NCBI RefSeq assembly: GCF_004519335.1
Contig: NZ_SOZD01000002.1
Span: 558,001-622,000 of the forward strand
Source: Jiella endophytica
GTDB lineage: Bacteria; Pseudomonadota; Alphaproteobacteria; Rhizobiales; Rhizobiaceae
Direction: 5' to 3'
Length of the DNA stretch: 64,000 nucleotides
This document shows positions 19,238-27,470 of the stretch, in pieces (the first letter of the stretch is position 1; every line of letters starts with the position of its first letter). The position numbers and the translations under genes are program-made. Under the pieces are notes generated by a model. That model saw nothing but the letters and a program-made list of their open reading frames with translations, had not been told where the DNA came from and made no database searches.

Positions 19238-20644
19238 TCAGATCGAAAACCACCATGACGCCAGGCCGAGAAAGGCGAAGAAGCCGACAACGTCGGTGAC
19301 CGTGGTGACGAAGGTGCCGGAGGCGATCGCCGGGTCGGCGCCGAAATGGTCGAGCACCAGCGGAATCAGGATGCCCGCCAGCGCCGCCGCCAGCATGTTG
19401 AAGATCATCGCGATGGCGATCACCTCGCCGAGCGAGACGCTGGAGAACCATACGGCGGCGACGATGCCGATGACGATGGCAAACAGCGCCCCGTTCAAGA
19501 GCCCGATCATCACCTCCCTGCGGACGATCCGGCCGGCATTGTAGATGTCGAGATCGCGGGAGGCGAGCGCCCGCACGGTCACCGTCATCGTCTGGGTGCC
19601 GGCATTGCCGCCCATCGACGCAACGATCGGCATCAGCACCGCCAGTGCCACCATCTGCTGGATCGAGGCATCGAACAGGCCGATCACCAGCGAGGCGAGG
19701 ATCGCCGTCGCGAGATTGACCAGCAGCCAGAGGAAGCGCGAGCGCGCCGCCGTGACGACGGTATCCGAGATCTCCTCGTCGCCGACGCCGCCCATCCGGC
19801 GGATGTCCTCTTCGGCCTCCTGCTGGACGATGTCGATGACGTCGTCGATGGTCAGAACGCCGACCAGCCGCTCGGTCTCGTCGACCACCGCCGCCGAGAG
19901 AAGGTCGTACTGCTCGATGATCTGCGCCGCTTCTTCCTGGTCGGTCTCGGCCGGGATGGCGTGGCGCGTCTCGTGCATGATCTCTTCGATCTTGGCAGGA
20001 CGGCGGGTGCGCAGGATGCGGTCGAGATCGACCGCACCGAGCAGCTTGAAGGTCGGATCGACGACGAAGATCTGGGCGAAGGATTCCGGCAGGTCCTCCT
20101 CGTCGCGCATGTAGTCGATGGTCTGGCCGACGGTCCAATAGGGCGGCACGGCGACGAATTCCGTCTGCATGCGCCGGCCGGCCGATTCCTCGGGATATTC
20201 CAGCGAGCGGCGCAGCCGCAGCCTCTCGCGGAACGGCAGCTTGGCGAGGATCTCCTTGCGGTCCTCCTCCTCCATGTCTTCGAGGATGTAGACGGCATCG
20301 TCGGAATCGAGCTCGCGCAGCGCTTCGGCCACCTGCTCGTTCGGCATGGCGTCGACGATCGACAGGCGGATCGCCTCGTCGACCTCGGTCAGCGCGGTGT
20401 AGTCGAACTCCTCGCCCATGAGCCGGACGAGGGCCTGGCGCTCGTCATGGCCGAGATTGCGCAGGACGTCGCCGAGCTCGGATTCGTGCAGCGGGCCGAT
20501 CGTCTCGCGCAGGAAGGCGGCATCCTCGGCGGCGATCGCTTCCTTGACGCGGTCGAGAAAGTCTTCGGCGAGATAGCCGTCCTCGTCATAGATGCCGACC
20601 CTCGGTTCGGGAGGCGCGTCCAAGACATGCTGCGTGTCAGCCAT
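19238..20644 (-). CDS. mgtE: magnesium transporter MgtE
   Basis: Homodimeric Mg2+ channel of 468 aa. Domains in order: N-terminal superhelical N domain (about 30-140, rich in Glu/Asp with LGDVLRNLGHDERQALV), two CBS domains (about 145-270, with ESFAQIFVVD and LVGVLTIDDVIDIVQ), and a five-helix membrane domain (about 300-468) containing the pore motif PIVASMGGNAGTQTMT. ATG 20644 has GGGAGGG upstream. The much longer open frame upstream is an antisense shadow. Mg2+ gating by the N/CBS domains is established for the family. Confidence 0.96.
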   Translation of the reverse strand: MADTQHVLDAPPEPRVGIYDEDGYLAEDFLDRVKEAIAAEDAAFLRETIGPLHESELGDVLRNLGHDERQALVRLMGEEFDYTALTEVDEAIRLSIVDAMPNEQVAEALRELDSDDAVYILEDMEEEDRKEILAKLPFRERLRLRRSLEYPEESAGRRMQTEFVAVPPYWTVGQTIDYMRDEEDLPESFAQIFVVDPTFKLLGAVDLDRILRTRRPAKIEEIMHETRHAIPAETDQEEAAQIIEQYDLLSAAVVDETERLVGVLTIDDVIDIVQQEAEEDIRRMGGVGDEEISDTVVTAARSRFLWLLVNLATAILASLVIGLFDASIQQMVALAVLMPIVASMGGNAGTQTMTVTVRALASRDLDIYNAGRIVRREVMIGLLNGALFAIVIGIVAAVWFSSVSLGEVIAIAMIFNMLAAALAGILIPLVLDHFGADPAIASGTFVTTVTDVVGFFAFLGLASWWFSI

Positions 20645-20736
20645 GGTGCCCTCCCTTCGAAAGCTGGAATCGGATCCGCGCCTGGCGCGGCATCCCGCGT
20701 CTAACGCAAGCGCAGGCAAACAAAAATGGGTCGGGC

Positions 20737-20769
20737 GGCGAATTCGCCAGCGCCGGGGCGAAGCTTCGC
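20737..20769. promoter_or_regulatory. two adjacent perfect palindromes upstream of mgtE
   Basis: GGCGAATTCGCC (20737-20748) and GCGAAGCTTCGC (20758-20769) are perfect 12-bp palindromes 9 nt apart in the 288-nt divergent gap between mgtE and the DUF1800 gene. They could be protein-binding sites or leader hairpins. No known Mg2+ riboswitch architecture was recognised. Confidence 0.35.
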
Positions 20770-20932
20770 ATTCAATGTTACAAAAGGTAAAAGGCCGGCG
20801 CCCCGAAGCCCCTCGCCTTCCTTCAGTCGCAATGGCCGCAAATAAGCATTTCTGACGATCGCGCCCGATGGCGGGATCGCGAGCGGGCGACGGCGATCGC
20901 CCGGCCATCGGCCGCGACCGAGACCCTGCGCC

Positions 20933-22342
20933 ATGATCAACCGTTCCGCCGCCTTCGCAGCATCGCGCTTCGGGCTTGGCCTGCGCCCGCAGGACGCCGC
21001 GTCTTTTGCCGGCGATCCCGCCGGAGCGCTCCTCGAAGAGGCGGTCCGCCAGTCGAAGCGCCCGCTCGATGGCGACGGCCTTCGCCCGACGCCCGAAATC
21101 CTGCTCACGTTCAAGACCTACCAGGTTCGCCAGAAGCAGCTCGAAACCGCCATGCAGACCCGGGCTACGGCCGATGGCGCGTCGATGGCGATGGACGAGG
21201 CCGGGAAGAACTCCGCCATGATGGCGGAGGCCAAGCCGCAGATCGTGGCCTATGAGGCGGAGCTCGCCGCCAAGGTCGCCCGCCAGCTCGCCGCGCCGAT
21301 CGGCGTCTGCGAACGGCTGGTCGATTTCTGGTCGAACCACTTCGCCGTCGAGGTCACCAAGTCCTTCATCACCCGCGCCGATGTCGGCGCCTATGAGCGC
21401 GAGGCGATCCGCCCGCATGTCCTCGGCCGCTTCGAGGACATGTTGCTCGCCGTCGCCCGCCACCCGGCGATGCTCGCCTATCTCGACAACTGGCAGTCGG
21501 TGGGCGTCAACAGCCTTGCCGCAAAACGGCAGCAGGGGCGCGGGCTGAACGAGAATTTCGGCCGCGAGCTGATGGAGCTGCATACGCTCGGGGTCGACGG
21601 CGGCTACCGGCAGGCGGATGTCAGGGCGCTTGCCAATGCGCTTTCCGGCTGGAGCTTCGGGATGAATCTCGATCGGCGGAACGAGGTGGGGCGCTTCGTC
21701 TTCAGGCCGGGCATGCACGAACCCGGCCCGATCACCATTCTCGGCAAGACCTACCGGCAGAAGGGCGAAAGACAGGGCGCCGCGATCATCGCCGATCTCG
21801 CCCGCCATCCGGCGACGGCTCGCCACCTGTCCCGCAAGCTTGTCCAGTCCTTCGTCGCCGACGATCCCCCCGAGGCTCTGGTCGCCCGGCTCGCGGACGT
21901 CTTCACAAAGTCCGACGGAAATCTCCTCGAAGTCACCAGGGCGCTTCTCACGGCGCCCGCGAGCTGGGAAGCGCCGCGCAACAAGCTGCGCAGCCCGCAG
22001 GAATTCGTCGTCGCCTCCGCCCGCGCTCTCGATGTCAGGCTGCAGCCGAAGGAGGCGCGGCGAGGCCTGACGACCCTCGGCCACATGTACTGGCAGCCGG
22101 TCTCGCCGGCCGGCTATCCCGGCGATTCCCGCAACTGGCTGGCGGCCGATGCGATGACCAACCGGCTCGATCTTGCCGAATACATCGCCGCGCGCGCCAG
22201 GCCCGTCGATCCGCAGGCGCTGGCGAAGACAGTCCTCGGCGACCTTCTTTCGGCCCCGACGCTGGAGGCGATCAGGCGCGCCGAGAGCCCGCGCCAGGCC
22301 TATGCCCTGATGCTGATGAGCCCGGAATTTCAGCGGAGATAG
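20933..22342 (+). CDS. DUF1800 domain-containing protein
   Basis: A 469-residue DUF1800 protein. Conserved text includes ASRFGLGLRP at the N-terminus, LVDFWSNHFAVEV, the ENFGRELMELHTLGV motif, VRALANALSGWSF and PADWEAP-like ASWEAPRNKLRSP. Members are encoded next to DUF1501 proteins and are suspected to be exported or envelope-associated, but function is unknown. Its stop is one base before the GTG that begins the downstream DUF1501 frame, so the two are one operon. Confidence 0.88.
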   Translation: MINRSAAFAASRFGLGLRPQDAASFAGDPAGALLEEAVRQSKRPLDGDGLRPTPEILLTFKTYQVRQKQLETAMQTRATADGASMAMDEAGKNSAMMAEAKPQIVAYEAELAAKVARQLAAPIGVCERLVDFWSNHFAVEVTKSFITRADVGAYEREAIRPHVLGRFEDMLLAVARHPAMLAYLDNWQSVGVNSLAAKRQQGRGLNENFGRELMELHTLGVDGGYRQADVRALANALSGWSFGMNLDRRNEVGRFVFRPGMHEPGPITILGKTYRQKGERQGAAIIADLARHPATARHLSRKLVQSFVADDPPEALVARLADVFTKSDGNLLEVTRALLTAPASWEAPRNKLRSPQEFVVASARALDVRLQPKEARRGLTTLGHMYWQPVSPAGYPGDSRNWLAADAMTNRLDLAEYIAARARPVDPQALAKTVLGDLLSAPTLEAIRRAESPRQAYALMLMSPEFQRR

Positions 22343-22346
22343 CGTG

Positions 22347-23558
22347 ATGGAAAGCTGCAACTACACCGCTCTCACACGGCGCAAGCTGCTCATCGGCGCG
22401 GGGACCGTCGCCGCCTGGTCGATGATGCCGAAGGCGGGGTTTGCCGGCACCCGAGATCCGCGCTTCGTCGTCGTCCTGTTGCGCGGCGCGCTGGACGGCC
22501 TCGCCGCCGTCGCGCCGGTCGGCGATCCGAACTACCGCCCGCTGCGCGGCGCCCTGGCGCTCGGCGAGGGCGGCAAGGACGTCCTGCCTCTGGCCGGCAG
22601 CTTCTTTGCCCTCAACGACGCCATGCCGAAGCTGCACGGACGCTTTGCCAAGGGCGAGGCGCTGGTCGTCCATGCCGCGGCGACGCCCTATCGCAGCCGC
22701 TCGCATTTCGACGGCCAGAACGTCCTCGAAAGCGGCCTCGAAGGCCCGTCGGGCACCCAGGACGGCTGGCTGAACCGGGTCGCCGTGGCTCTGCCCGCCG
22801 GCGAGCGGGTCGGGACGCAGCCGGGCCTTGCCATCGGCCCGACGATCCCGCTCATCCTCGCCGGCCCTGCGGGGACCCTCACCTGGTCGCCGCAGACCTT
22901 CCAGCCGGCCGTCGAGGACACCGCGCTGCGGCTCGCCTCGCTCTATGGCGAGAGCGACCAGGAACTCGCCAAGCTTCTGACCGAGGGTCTCGAGACCGAC
23001 CGGATGATGGCGAATTCCGCCTTCGACATCGAGAAGGGGCCGGCCAGAGCCTTCCGCATCCTCGCCAACGGCGCCGCCAAGCTGCTCGCCGAGGAGGACG
23101 GCCCGCGCCTTGCGGCGATCAGCTACGAGGGCTGGGACACCCATGTCCAGGAGGGCGCCGACAACGGCCGCCTCGCCAAGAACCTTTCCGCCCTCGACCT
23201 TGCCCTCGACGATCTCGCCGAAACCCTCGGCCCGGCCTGGAAGGACACGGTGGTGGCGGTGGTCACCGAATTCGGCCGCACCGCCTGGGGCAATGGCGGC
23301 GGCGGCACCGACCACGGCACGGCGACGACGGCCTTCCTGGTGGGCGGCCCGGTGAAGGGCGGGCGGGTGATCGCCGACTGGCCGGGACTGCGCGAGGCCG
23401 ACCTCTTCGAAGGCCGCGACCTGAAGCCGACGACGGATCTTCGCGCTGTGCTGAAGGGCGTTTTGAAGGACCATCTCGGCCTGTCAGACCGCACCCTTGC
23501 CACCGACATCTTCCCCGGCAGCCTCGGCGTCAGACCGATGGCCGGCCTCGTCGCCTGA
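22347..23558 (+). CDS. DUF1501 domain-containing (sulfatase-like fold) Tat-exported protein
   Basis: A 403-residue DUF1501 protein. The N-terminus LTRRKLLIGAGTVAAW is a twin-arginine signal, so export of a folded, probably cofactor- or metal-binding protein is expected. Family blocks include RFVVVLLRGALDGLAAVAP, YRSRSHFDGQN, YEGWDTHVQEG and FGRTAWGNGGGGTDHG, which resemble the metal-site loops of alkaline-phosphatase-fold hydrolases. GTG 22344 or ATG 22347 both fit. Operon partner of the DUF1800 gene. Confidence 0.9.
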   Translation: MESCNYTALTRRKLLIGAGTVAAWSMMPKAGFAGTRDPRFVVVLLRGALDGLAAVAPVGDPNYRPLRGALALGEGGKDVLPLAGSFFALNDAMPKLHGRFAKGEALVVHAAATPYRSRSHFDGQNVLESGLEGPSGTQDGWLNRVAVALPAGERVGTQPGLAIGPTIPLILAGPAGTLTWSPQTFQPAVEDTALRLASLYGESDQELAKLLTEGLETDRMMANSAFDIEKGPARAFRILANGAAKLLAEEDGPRLAAISYEGWDTHVQEGADNGRLAKNLSALDLALDDLAETLGPAWKDTVVAVVTEFGRTAWGNGGGGTDHGTATTAFLVGGPVKGGRVIADWPGLREADLFEGRDLKPTTDLRAVLKGVLKDHLGLSDRTLATDIFPGSLGVRPMAGLVA

Positions 23559-23689
23559 CTGTCGAAACCCTGAAGAGACCTTTCAAAACGAAGTTCTTTC
23601 CACCCAAACGCGGCTGCGATATTGATGATTTCGTGGCAGGCATGCCGCTCACCGGCCGGGGCCGGGCGGGCCGAGAGGGGTGGGTGAAA

Positions 23690-23899
23690 ATGAGCGACAC
23701 GTCGAAGGGTCTCGAAGGGGCGATCGATTCGATCGGCGACCGCGTCAGCGAGATCTGCGAGTTCCTGCACGAGCTGGAAAGCGGCGAGCCTGTCGACCCC
23801 GAGGCGCTCGCCGAAGCCCAGCACGATTGCCGAAACGTCACCCAGTCGATGACCTCGCTGAAGCGGGTGGTCAATCGCATGGAGACCGCCAAGCGCTGA
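23690..23899 (+). CDS. hypothetical protein, 69 aa
   Basis: Small acidic helical protein from ATG 23690 (GAGAGGGG upstream): SDTSKGLEGAIDSIGDR, CEFLHELESGEPVDPE and a basic end. Third positions are G/C-rich like its neighbours. No family recognised; likely a conserved small protein of unknown role. The longer frame from 23633 is Gly/Arg-rich and unlikely. Confidence 0.6.
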   Translation: MSDTSKGLEGAIDSIGDRVSEICEFLHELESGEPVDPEALAEAQHDCRNVTQSMTSLKRVVNRMETAKR

Positions 23900-23965
23900 C
23901 GCGCTTCCAAGGCTCGGGTCTGTGGCGGCCCTGGTGGGTGCAATTCCGACCATCCCCTGCCGGCG

Positions 23966-24008
23966 AACGGCAAAAGCGCCTGGCCCCCAGGCCGGATCTT
24001 TTGCCGTT
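23966..24008. terminator. inverted repeat upstream of pncB
   Basis: Outer arms AACGGCAAAAG (23966-23976) and CTTTTGCCGTT (23998-24008) pair perfectly over 11 bp and enclose an inner CCTGG/CCAGG hairpin. It lies 67 nt after the small upstream gene and 103 nt before pncB. The T-run on one side suits a terminator of the upstream gene; an attenuator role for pncB is also possible. Confidence 0.5.
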
Positions 24009-24110
24009 GCTTGACGCGGCCCCATCTCCCCTTCCATGAACGGATTTCGGCAGCCGGGCCGTTCATCCGGCGGGCTGCCACGCGTCGCATCGATCGAGCG
24101 GGATAAACCG

Positions 24111-25424
24111 ATGAACGGAATGGTCGCCACGGACATCGCCACGAGGGTCTGGAACCACACCTTCAAGCTCGACCCGATCGTCCGCAGCCTGCTCGACACG
24201 GACTTCTACAAGCTTTTGATGCTGCAGATGGTCCGCGGGCTGCACCCGGACGTCTCGGTGACCTTCTCGCTGATCAACCGGTCGAAAGGCGTGCGCCTCG
24301 CCGACATCGTCGACGAGGCCGAATTGCGCGAGCAGCTCGACCATGCCCGCTCGCTGACCTTCTCCAAGCGCGAGATGATCTGGCTTGCCGGCAACAGCTT
24401 CTACGGCACCAAGCAGATCTTCCGGCCGGACTTCCTCGAATGGCTCGCCGGCTTCCAGCTGCCGGAATACGAGCTGAGGCGCGTCGACGGTCAGTTCGAG
24501 CTCGATTTTCACGGCCCCTGGACCCACACGATGATGTGGGAGATCCCGGCGCTGGCGATCATCAACGAGCTGCGCTCGCGGGCCGTGCTCAAGCAGTTCA
24601 AGCGCTTCGAGCTCGATGTCCTTTACGCGAGGGCGAAGGCGAAGATGTGGGAGAAGGTCGAGCGGCTGCAGGCCCTGCCCAATCTCAAGCTCACCGATTT
24701 CGGCACGCGGCGGCGGCATTCCTTCCTCTGGCAGCGCTGGTGCGTCGAGGCACTGAAGGAGGGCCTCGGCGACCGCTTCATCGGCTCGTCCAACGTCCTC
24801 CTCGCCATGGAGACCGATCTCGAGGCGATCGGCACCAACGCCCACGAGCTGCCGATGGTCCTCGCGGCGCTCGCCGACAGCGACGAGGAACTGCGGGGCG
24901 CACCTTACCGGGTGCTCGAACAGTGGCAGAGCTATTATGGCGGCAACCTGCTGATCGTCCTGCCCGACACCTTCGGCACCGGCTCCTTCCTCGCCAACGC
25001 CCCTGCCTGGCTCGCCGGCTGGACCGGCTTCAGGCCGGATTCCGCCCCGGCGATCCAAGGCGGCGAGGAGATCATCGCCTGGTGGCGGATGATGGGCGAA
25101 AATCCCCGCGAGAAGCTGCTGGTCTTCTCCGACGGGATGGACGCCGACACCATCGAGAAGACCTATCGCCATTTCGACGGCCGGGTGCGGATGAGCTTTG
25201 GCTGGGGCACCAACCTCACCAACGACTTCCGCGGCGTCTCGCCGGAGCCGATGGGCGGGCTCGACCCAATCTCGCTGGTCTGCAAGGTGGCGAAGGTCAA
25301 CGGCCGCCCGGCGGTCAAGCTCTCCGACAATCCCGCCAAGGCGACCGGTGAGCCCGAAGCGGTGGAACGCTACAAGCGGATTTTCGGCGAAACGCCCTAC
25401 GAGGCCCGCGCCCTCGCCGTCTGA
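24111..25424 (+). CDS. pncB: nicotinate phosphoribosyltransferase
   Basis: First enzyme of the Preiss-Handler pathway: nicotinate plus PRPP (with ATP) to nicotinate mononucleotide. The 437-residue protein has the family start [14 protein letters not shown], the [15 protein letters not shown] block, FGTRRRHSF with the conserved active-site His, the [10 protein letters not shown] segment, DTFGTGSFL, and [13 protein letters not shown] 24111 is preceded by GGGATAA; ATG 24036 would add a poorly conserved leader. Stand-alone gene for NAD salvage. Confidence 0.96.
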   Translation: MNGMVATDIATRVWNHTFKLDPIVRSLLDTDFYKLLMLQMVRGLHPDVSVTFSLINRSKGVRLADIVDEAELREQLDHARSLTFSKREMIWLAGNSFYGTKQIFRPDFLEWLAGFQLPEYELRRVDGQFELDFHGPWTHTMMWEIPALAIINELRSRAVLKQFKRFELDVLYARAKAKMWEKVERLQALPNLKLTDFGTRRRHSFLWQRWCVEALKEGLGDRFIGSSNVLLAMETDLEAIGTNAHELPMVLAALADSDEELRGAPYRVLEQWQSYYGGNLLIVLPDTFGTGSFLANAPAWLAGWTGFRPDSAPAIQGGEEIIAWWRMMGENPREKLLVFSDGMDADTIEKTYRHFDGRVRMSFGWGTNLTNDFRGVSPEPMGGLDPISLVCKVAKVNGRPAVKLSDNPAKATGEPEAVERYKRIFGETPYEARALAV

Positions 25425-25603
25425 CCGGCGGCGACGGCACCCGGCCTGTCCGGAGCGCGTCGGGTTGGGATCGCGGCCTGTCCGCCCGTCTACCCGGGCC
25501 CGGAAAGCCCCTCGCCGGCGGCATATGCAGACAATCCGTCGGCAGAAACCAGCCGACGCTTAACCGTCTCGCGCATCGCGCCATCACCCAGCGCATAATC
25601 TAC

Positions 25604-25632
25604 TTGTCTATCATAACCCTGATTACTATAAT
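25604..25632 (+). promoter_or_regulatory. promoter of the marR-emrAB operon (leaderless)
   Basis: TTGTCT (25604-25609) and a perfect TATAAT (25627-25632) are separated by 17 nt, the best sigma70-type promoter in the window. TATAAT ends only 6 nt before the marR ATG at 25639, so transcription should start at or within a base or two of the start codon and give a leaderless mRNA. The AT-rich text here, with dyad-like ATAATC...GATTA elements, is a natural place for MarR autorepression. Confidence 0.7.
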
Positions 25633-25638
25633 CGCGGA

Positions 25639-26151
25639 ATGAAGGACGATCCCCACCCCATTTCCAGCCTCGGCTTCCTCCTCGCCGATGCGTCGCGGCT
25701 GATGCGCCGGCGCTTCGACCAGAAGAGCCGCGACATCGAGATGACCTCGGCGCAGATGCGCATCATCGCGAGGCTCTGCCGCAACGAAGGGACCAGCCAG
25801 GCAGCGCTGGCCGCCCTCGTCGAGGTCGAACCGATGACCCTGTGCCGGCACATCGACCGCATGGAGAGCGCCGGCCTGGTGGTGCGCGAGCAGGACCCCC
25901 ACGACCGCCGCGCCCGCATGCTGTTCACCACGGCGAAGGCTCGCCAGCTGATCGAGCCGTTGCGGCAACGCGCCGACGCAATCTTCGAGGAAGCCCAGGC
26001 AGGACTGTCGCCGGAGGCCCGGCGTCAGCTGCTGGAATCCCTCGCCCACATCGTCAGGAATCTCTCCGAATCCGAAGCGAGCGATCCGGAATCCGCGGCA
26101 GAGGCGACGAGCCCCCGCAGCAGGCATGAGACCGAGGAGGCATCCGCATGA
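25639..26151 (+). CDS. MarR family transcriptional regulator
   Basis: A 170-residue MarR regulator with winged HTH: EMTSAQMRIIARLCRNEG, TSQAALAALVEVEPMTLCRHIDRMESAGL and the wing REQDPHDRRARMLF. The C-terminal Glu/Ser-rich tail is extended. It heads an operon with emrA and emrB by a 4-nt ATGA overlap, so it most likely represses the pump and is relieved by a pump substrate. There is no ribosome-binding site, consistent with the leaderless promoter. Confidence 0.9.
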   Translation: MKDDPHPISSLGFLLADASRLMRRRFDQKSRDIEMTSAQMRIIARLCRNEGTSQAALAALVEVEPMTLCRHIDRMESAGLVVREQDPHDRRARMLFTTAKARQLIEPLRQRADAIFEEAQAGLSPEARRQLLESLAHIVRNLSESEASDPESAAEATSPRSRHETEEASA

Positions 26152-27470
26152 ACGCCCAGGCCAGGAAGCAGGATTTGGCCGAGGCGCAGCCGATCTCCCG
26201 CAAGAAGTCCCCTTCCGTCCCCAAGCCCGGCGAAGGCGAGCCGACGCCAGCCAACGACAGCGCCGTCACGGCGGAGCCTCAGCCGTTGCGCAAGCGGCGG
26301 CGTCCGCTCCGCAAGCTCTTGATGATCGCAGTGCCGCTGCTGCTCGTCATCGGCGGCGGCTACTTCTGGGTGACCGGCGGGCGCTTCGTCGAGACCGACG
26401 ACGCCTATGTCCACCAGGACCGCGTCACCGTAATGCCGCAGGTCTCCGGCCAGATCGCCAAGGTCGATGTCGCCGAAAACCAGACGGTCGATGCCGGGGC
26501 GGTGCTCTTCATCATCGACGACAGCTCCTATCGCGCCGCCGTCGAGCAGGCGAAGGCCAATCTCGAAAGCGCCCGGCTGACGGTGGAAAAGCTCAAGGCC
26601 GCCTATCAGCAGGCCGTCGTCGACGCCGCCACGAACAAGGATTCGGTCGCAACCGCCAAGGCGACCTTCGACCGCCAGCAGGCGCTGGTGAAACACGGCT
26701 TTGCCTCCCAGAGCACCTACGACGACGCGCAGCTCGCTCTGCAGAAGGCGCGCGGCGACGAAGCCAGCGCCGAACAGGCGGTGCTTTCGGCAAAAGCCGC
26801 ACTCGCAGGCGATCCGGAGATCGCCACCGACGACCATCCGACGGTGCTGCAGGCGCTCGCCGCCCTGCACTCCGCCCAGCTCGACCTCGACCACACGGTG
26901 GTTCGCGCCAGCGAGCCGGGCGTCGTCAGCCAGACGACGCTGCTGCAGGTCGGCCAGTATGTCACGCCGTCGACGTCGGTGATGGCGATCGTCGAAGCCG
27001 GCGAGAGCTGGGTCGATGCGAACTACAAGGAAACCGATCTCACCCACATGCTGCCCGGCCAGCCGGTCACCGTCAGCTTCGACGCCTATCCGGACGTCTC
27101 GATCGACGGCACCGTCGGCTCGATCGGCGCAGGCACCGGCTCGGAATTCGCCCTTCTGCCGGCGCAGAACGCCACCGGCAACTGGGTGAAGGTCGTCCAG
27201 CGCGTCCCCGTGCGCATCCACATCGACCGGCGGGACGACCTGCCGCCGCTGCGCGCCGGCATGAGCGCCGACGTCACCGTCGACACCGGCAAGGTCCGAG
27301 GCTTTCCCGATTTCCTCAGCCCGGTGACGGCGGCGCTCGGCCTCGACGACTGGATCCGCAGCGAAAATGCCGTCGCCGCGACCCCGGGCGCAGGCGCTTC
27401 GACGGTCTCGCACACGGCCGAGGCCGGCGTGGCAGAGGGAGGGGCCGCCGGCGCGACCCTTTCGCGGTGA
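26148..27470 (+). CDS. HlyD/EmrA family periplasmic adaptor subunit
   Basis: Membrane-fusion protein of a multidrug efflux system, 440 aa. It has an N-terminal cytoplasmic stretch, one membrane span (LLMIAVPLLLVIGGGYFWV, about 57-75), the family motif ETDDAYVHQDRVTVMPQVSG, lipoyl-like halves, a long helical hairpin (about 130-220) and the HMLPGQPVTVSFDAYP beta-barrel segment. It connects the EmrB-type pump to an outer-membrane channel, which is not encoded nearby. ATG overlaps the marR stop. Confidence 0.92.
   Translation: MNAQARKQDLAEAQPISRKKSPSVPKPGEGEPTPANDSAVTAEPQPLRKRRRPLRKLLMIAVPLLLVIGGGYFWVTGGRFVETDDAYVHQDRVTVMPQVSGQIAKVDVAENQTVDAGAVLFIIDDSSYRAAVEQAKANLESARLTVEKLKAAYQQAVVDAATNKDSVATAKATFDRQQALVKHGFASQSTYDDAQLALQKARGDEASAEQAVLSAKAALAGDPEIATDDHPTVLQALAALHSAQLDLDHTVVRASEPGVVSQTTLLQVGQYVTPSTSVMAIVEAGESWVDANYKETDLTHMLPGQPVTVSFDAYPDVSIDGTVGSIGAGTGSEFALLPAQNATGNWVKVVQRVPVRIHIDRRDDLPPLRAGMSADVTVDTGKVRGFPDFLSPVTAALGLDDWIRSENAVAATPGAGASTVSHTAEAGVAEGGAAGATLSR

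Noticed and set aside
20645-20932. Mg2+ riboswitch (M-box or ykoK type) upstream of mgtE
   Set aside because: Only simple palindromes are present; no multi-helix architecture or consensus was recognised.
19238-22360. 1040-aa continuous minus-strand frame covering mgtE and beyond
   Set aside because: MgtE starts at 20644 with a good ribosome-binding site; the rest is antisense to the DUF1800 gene.
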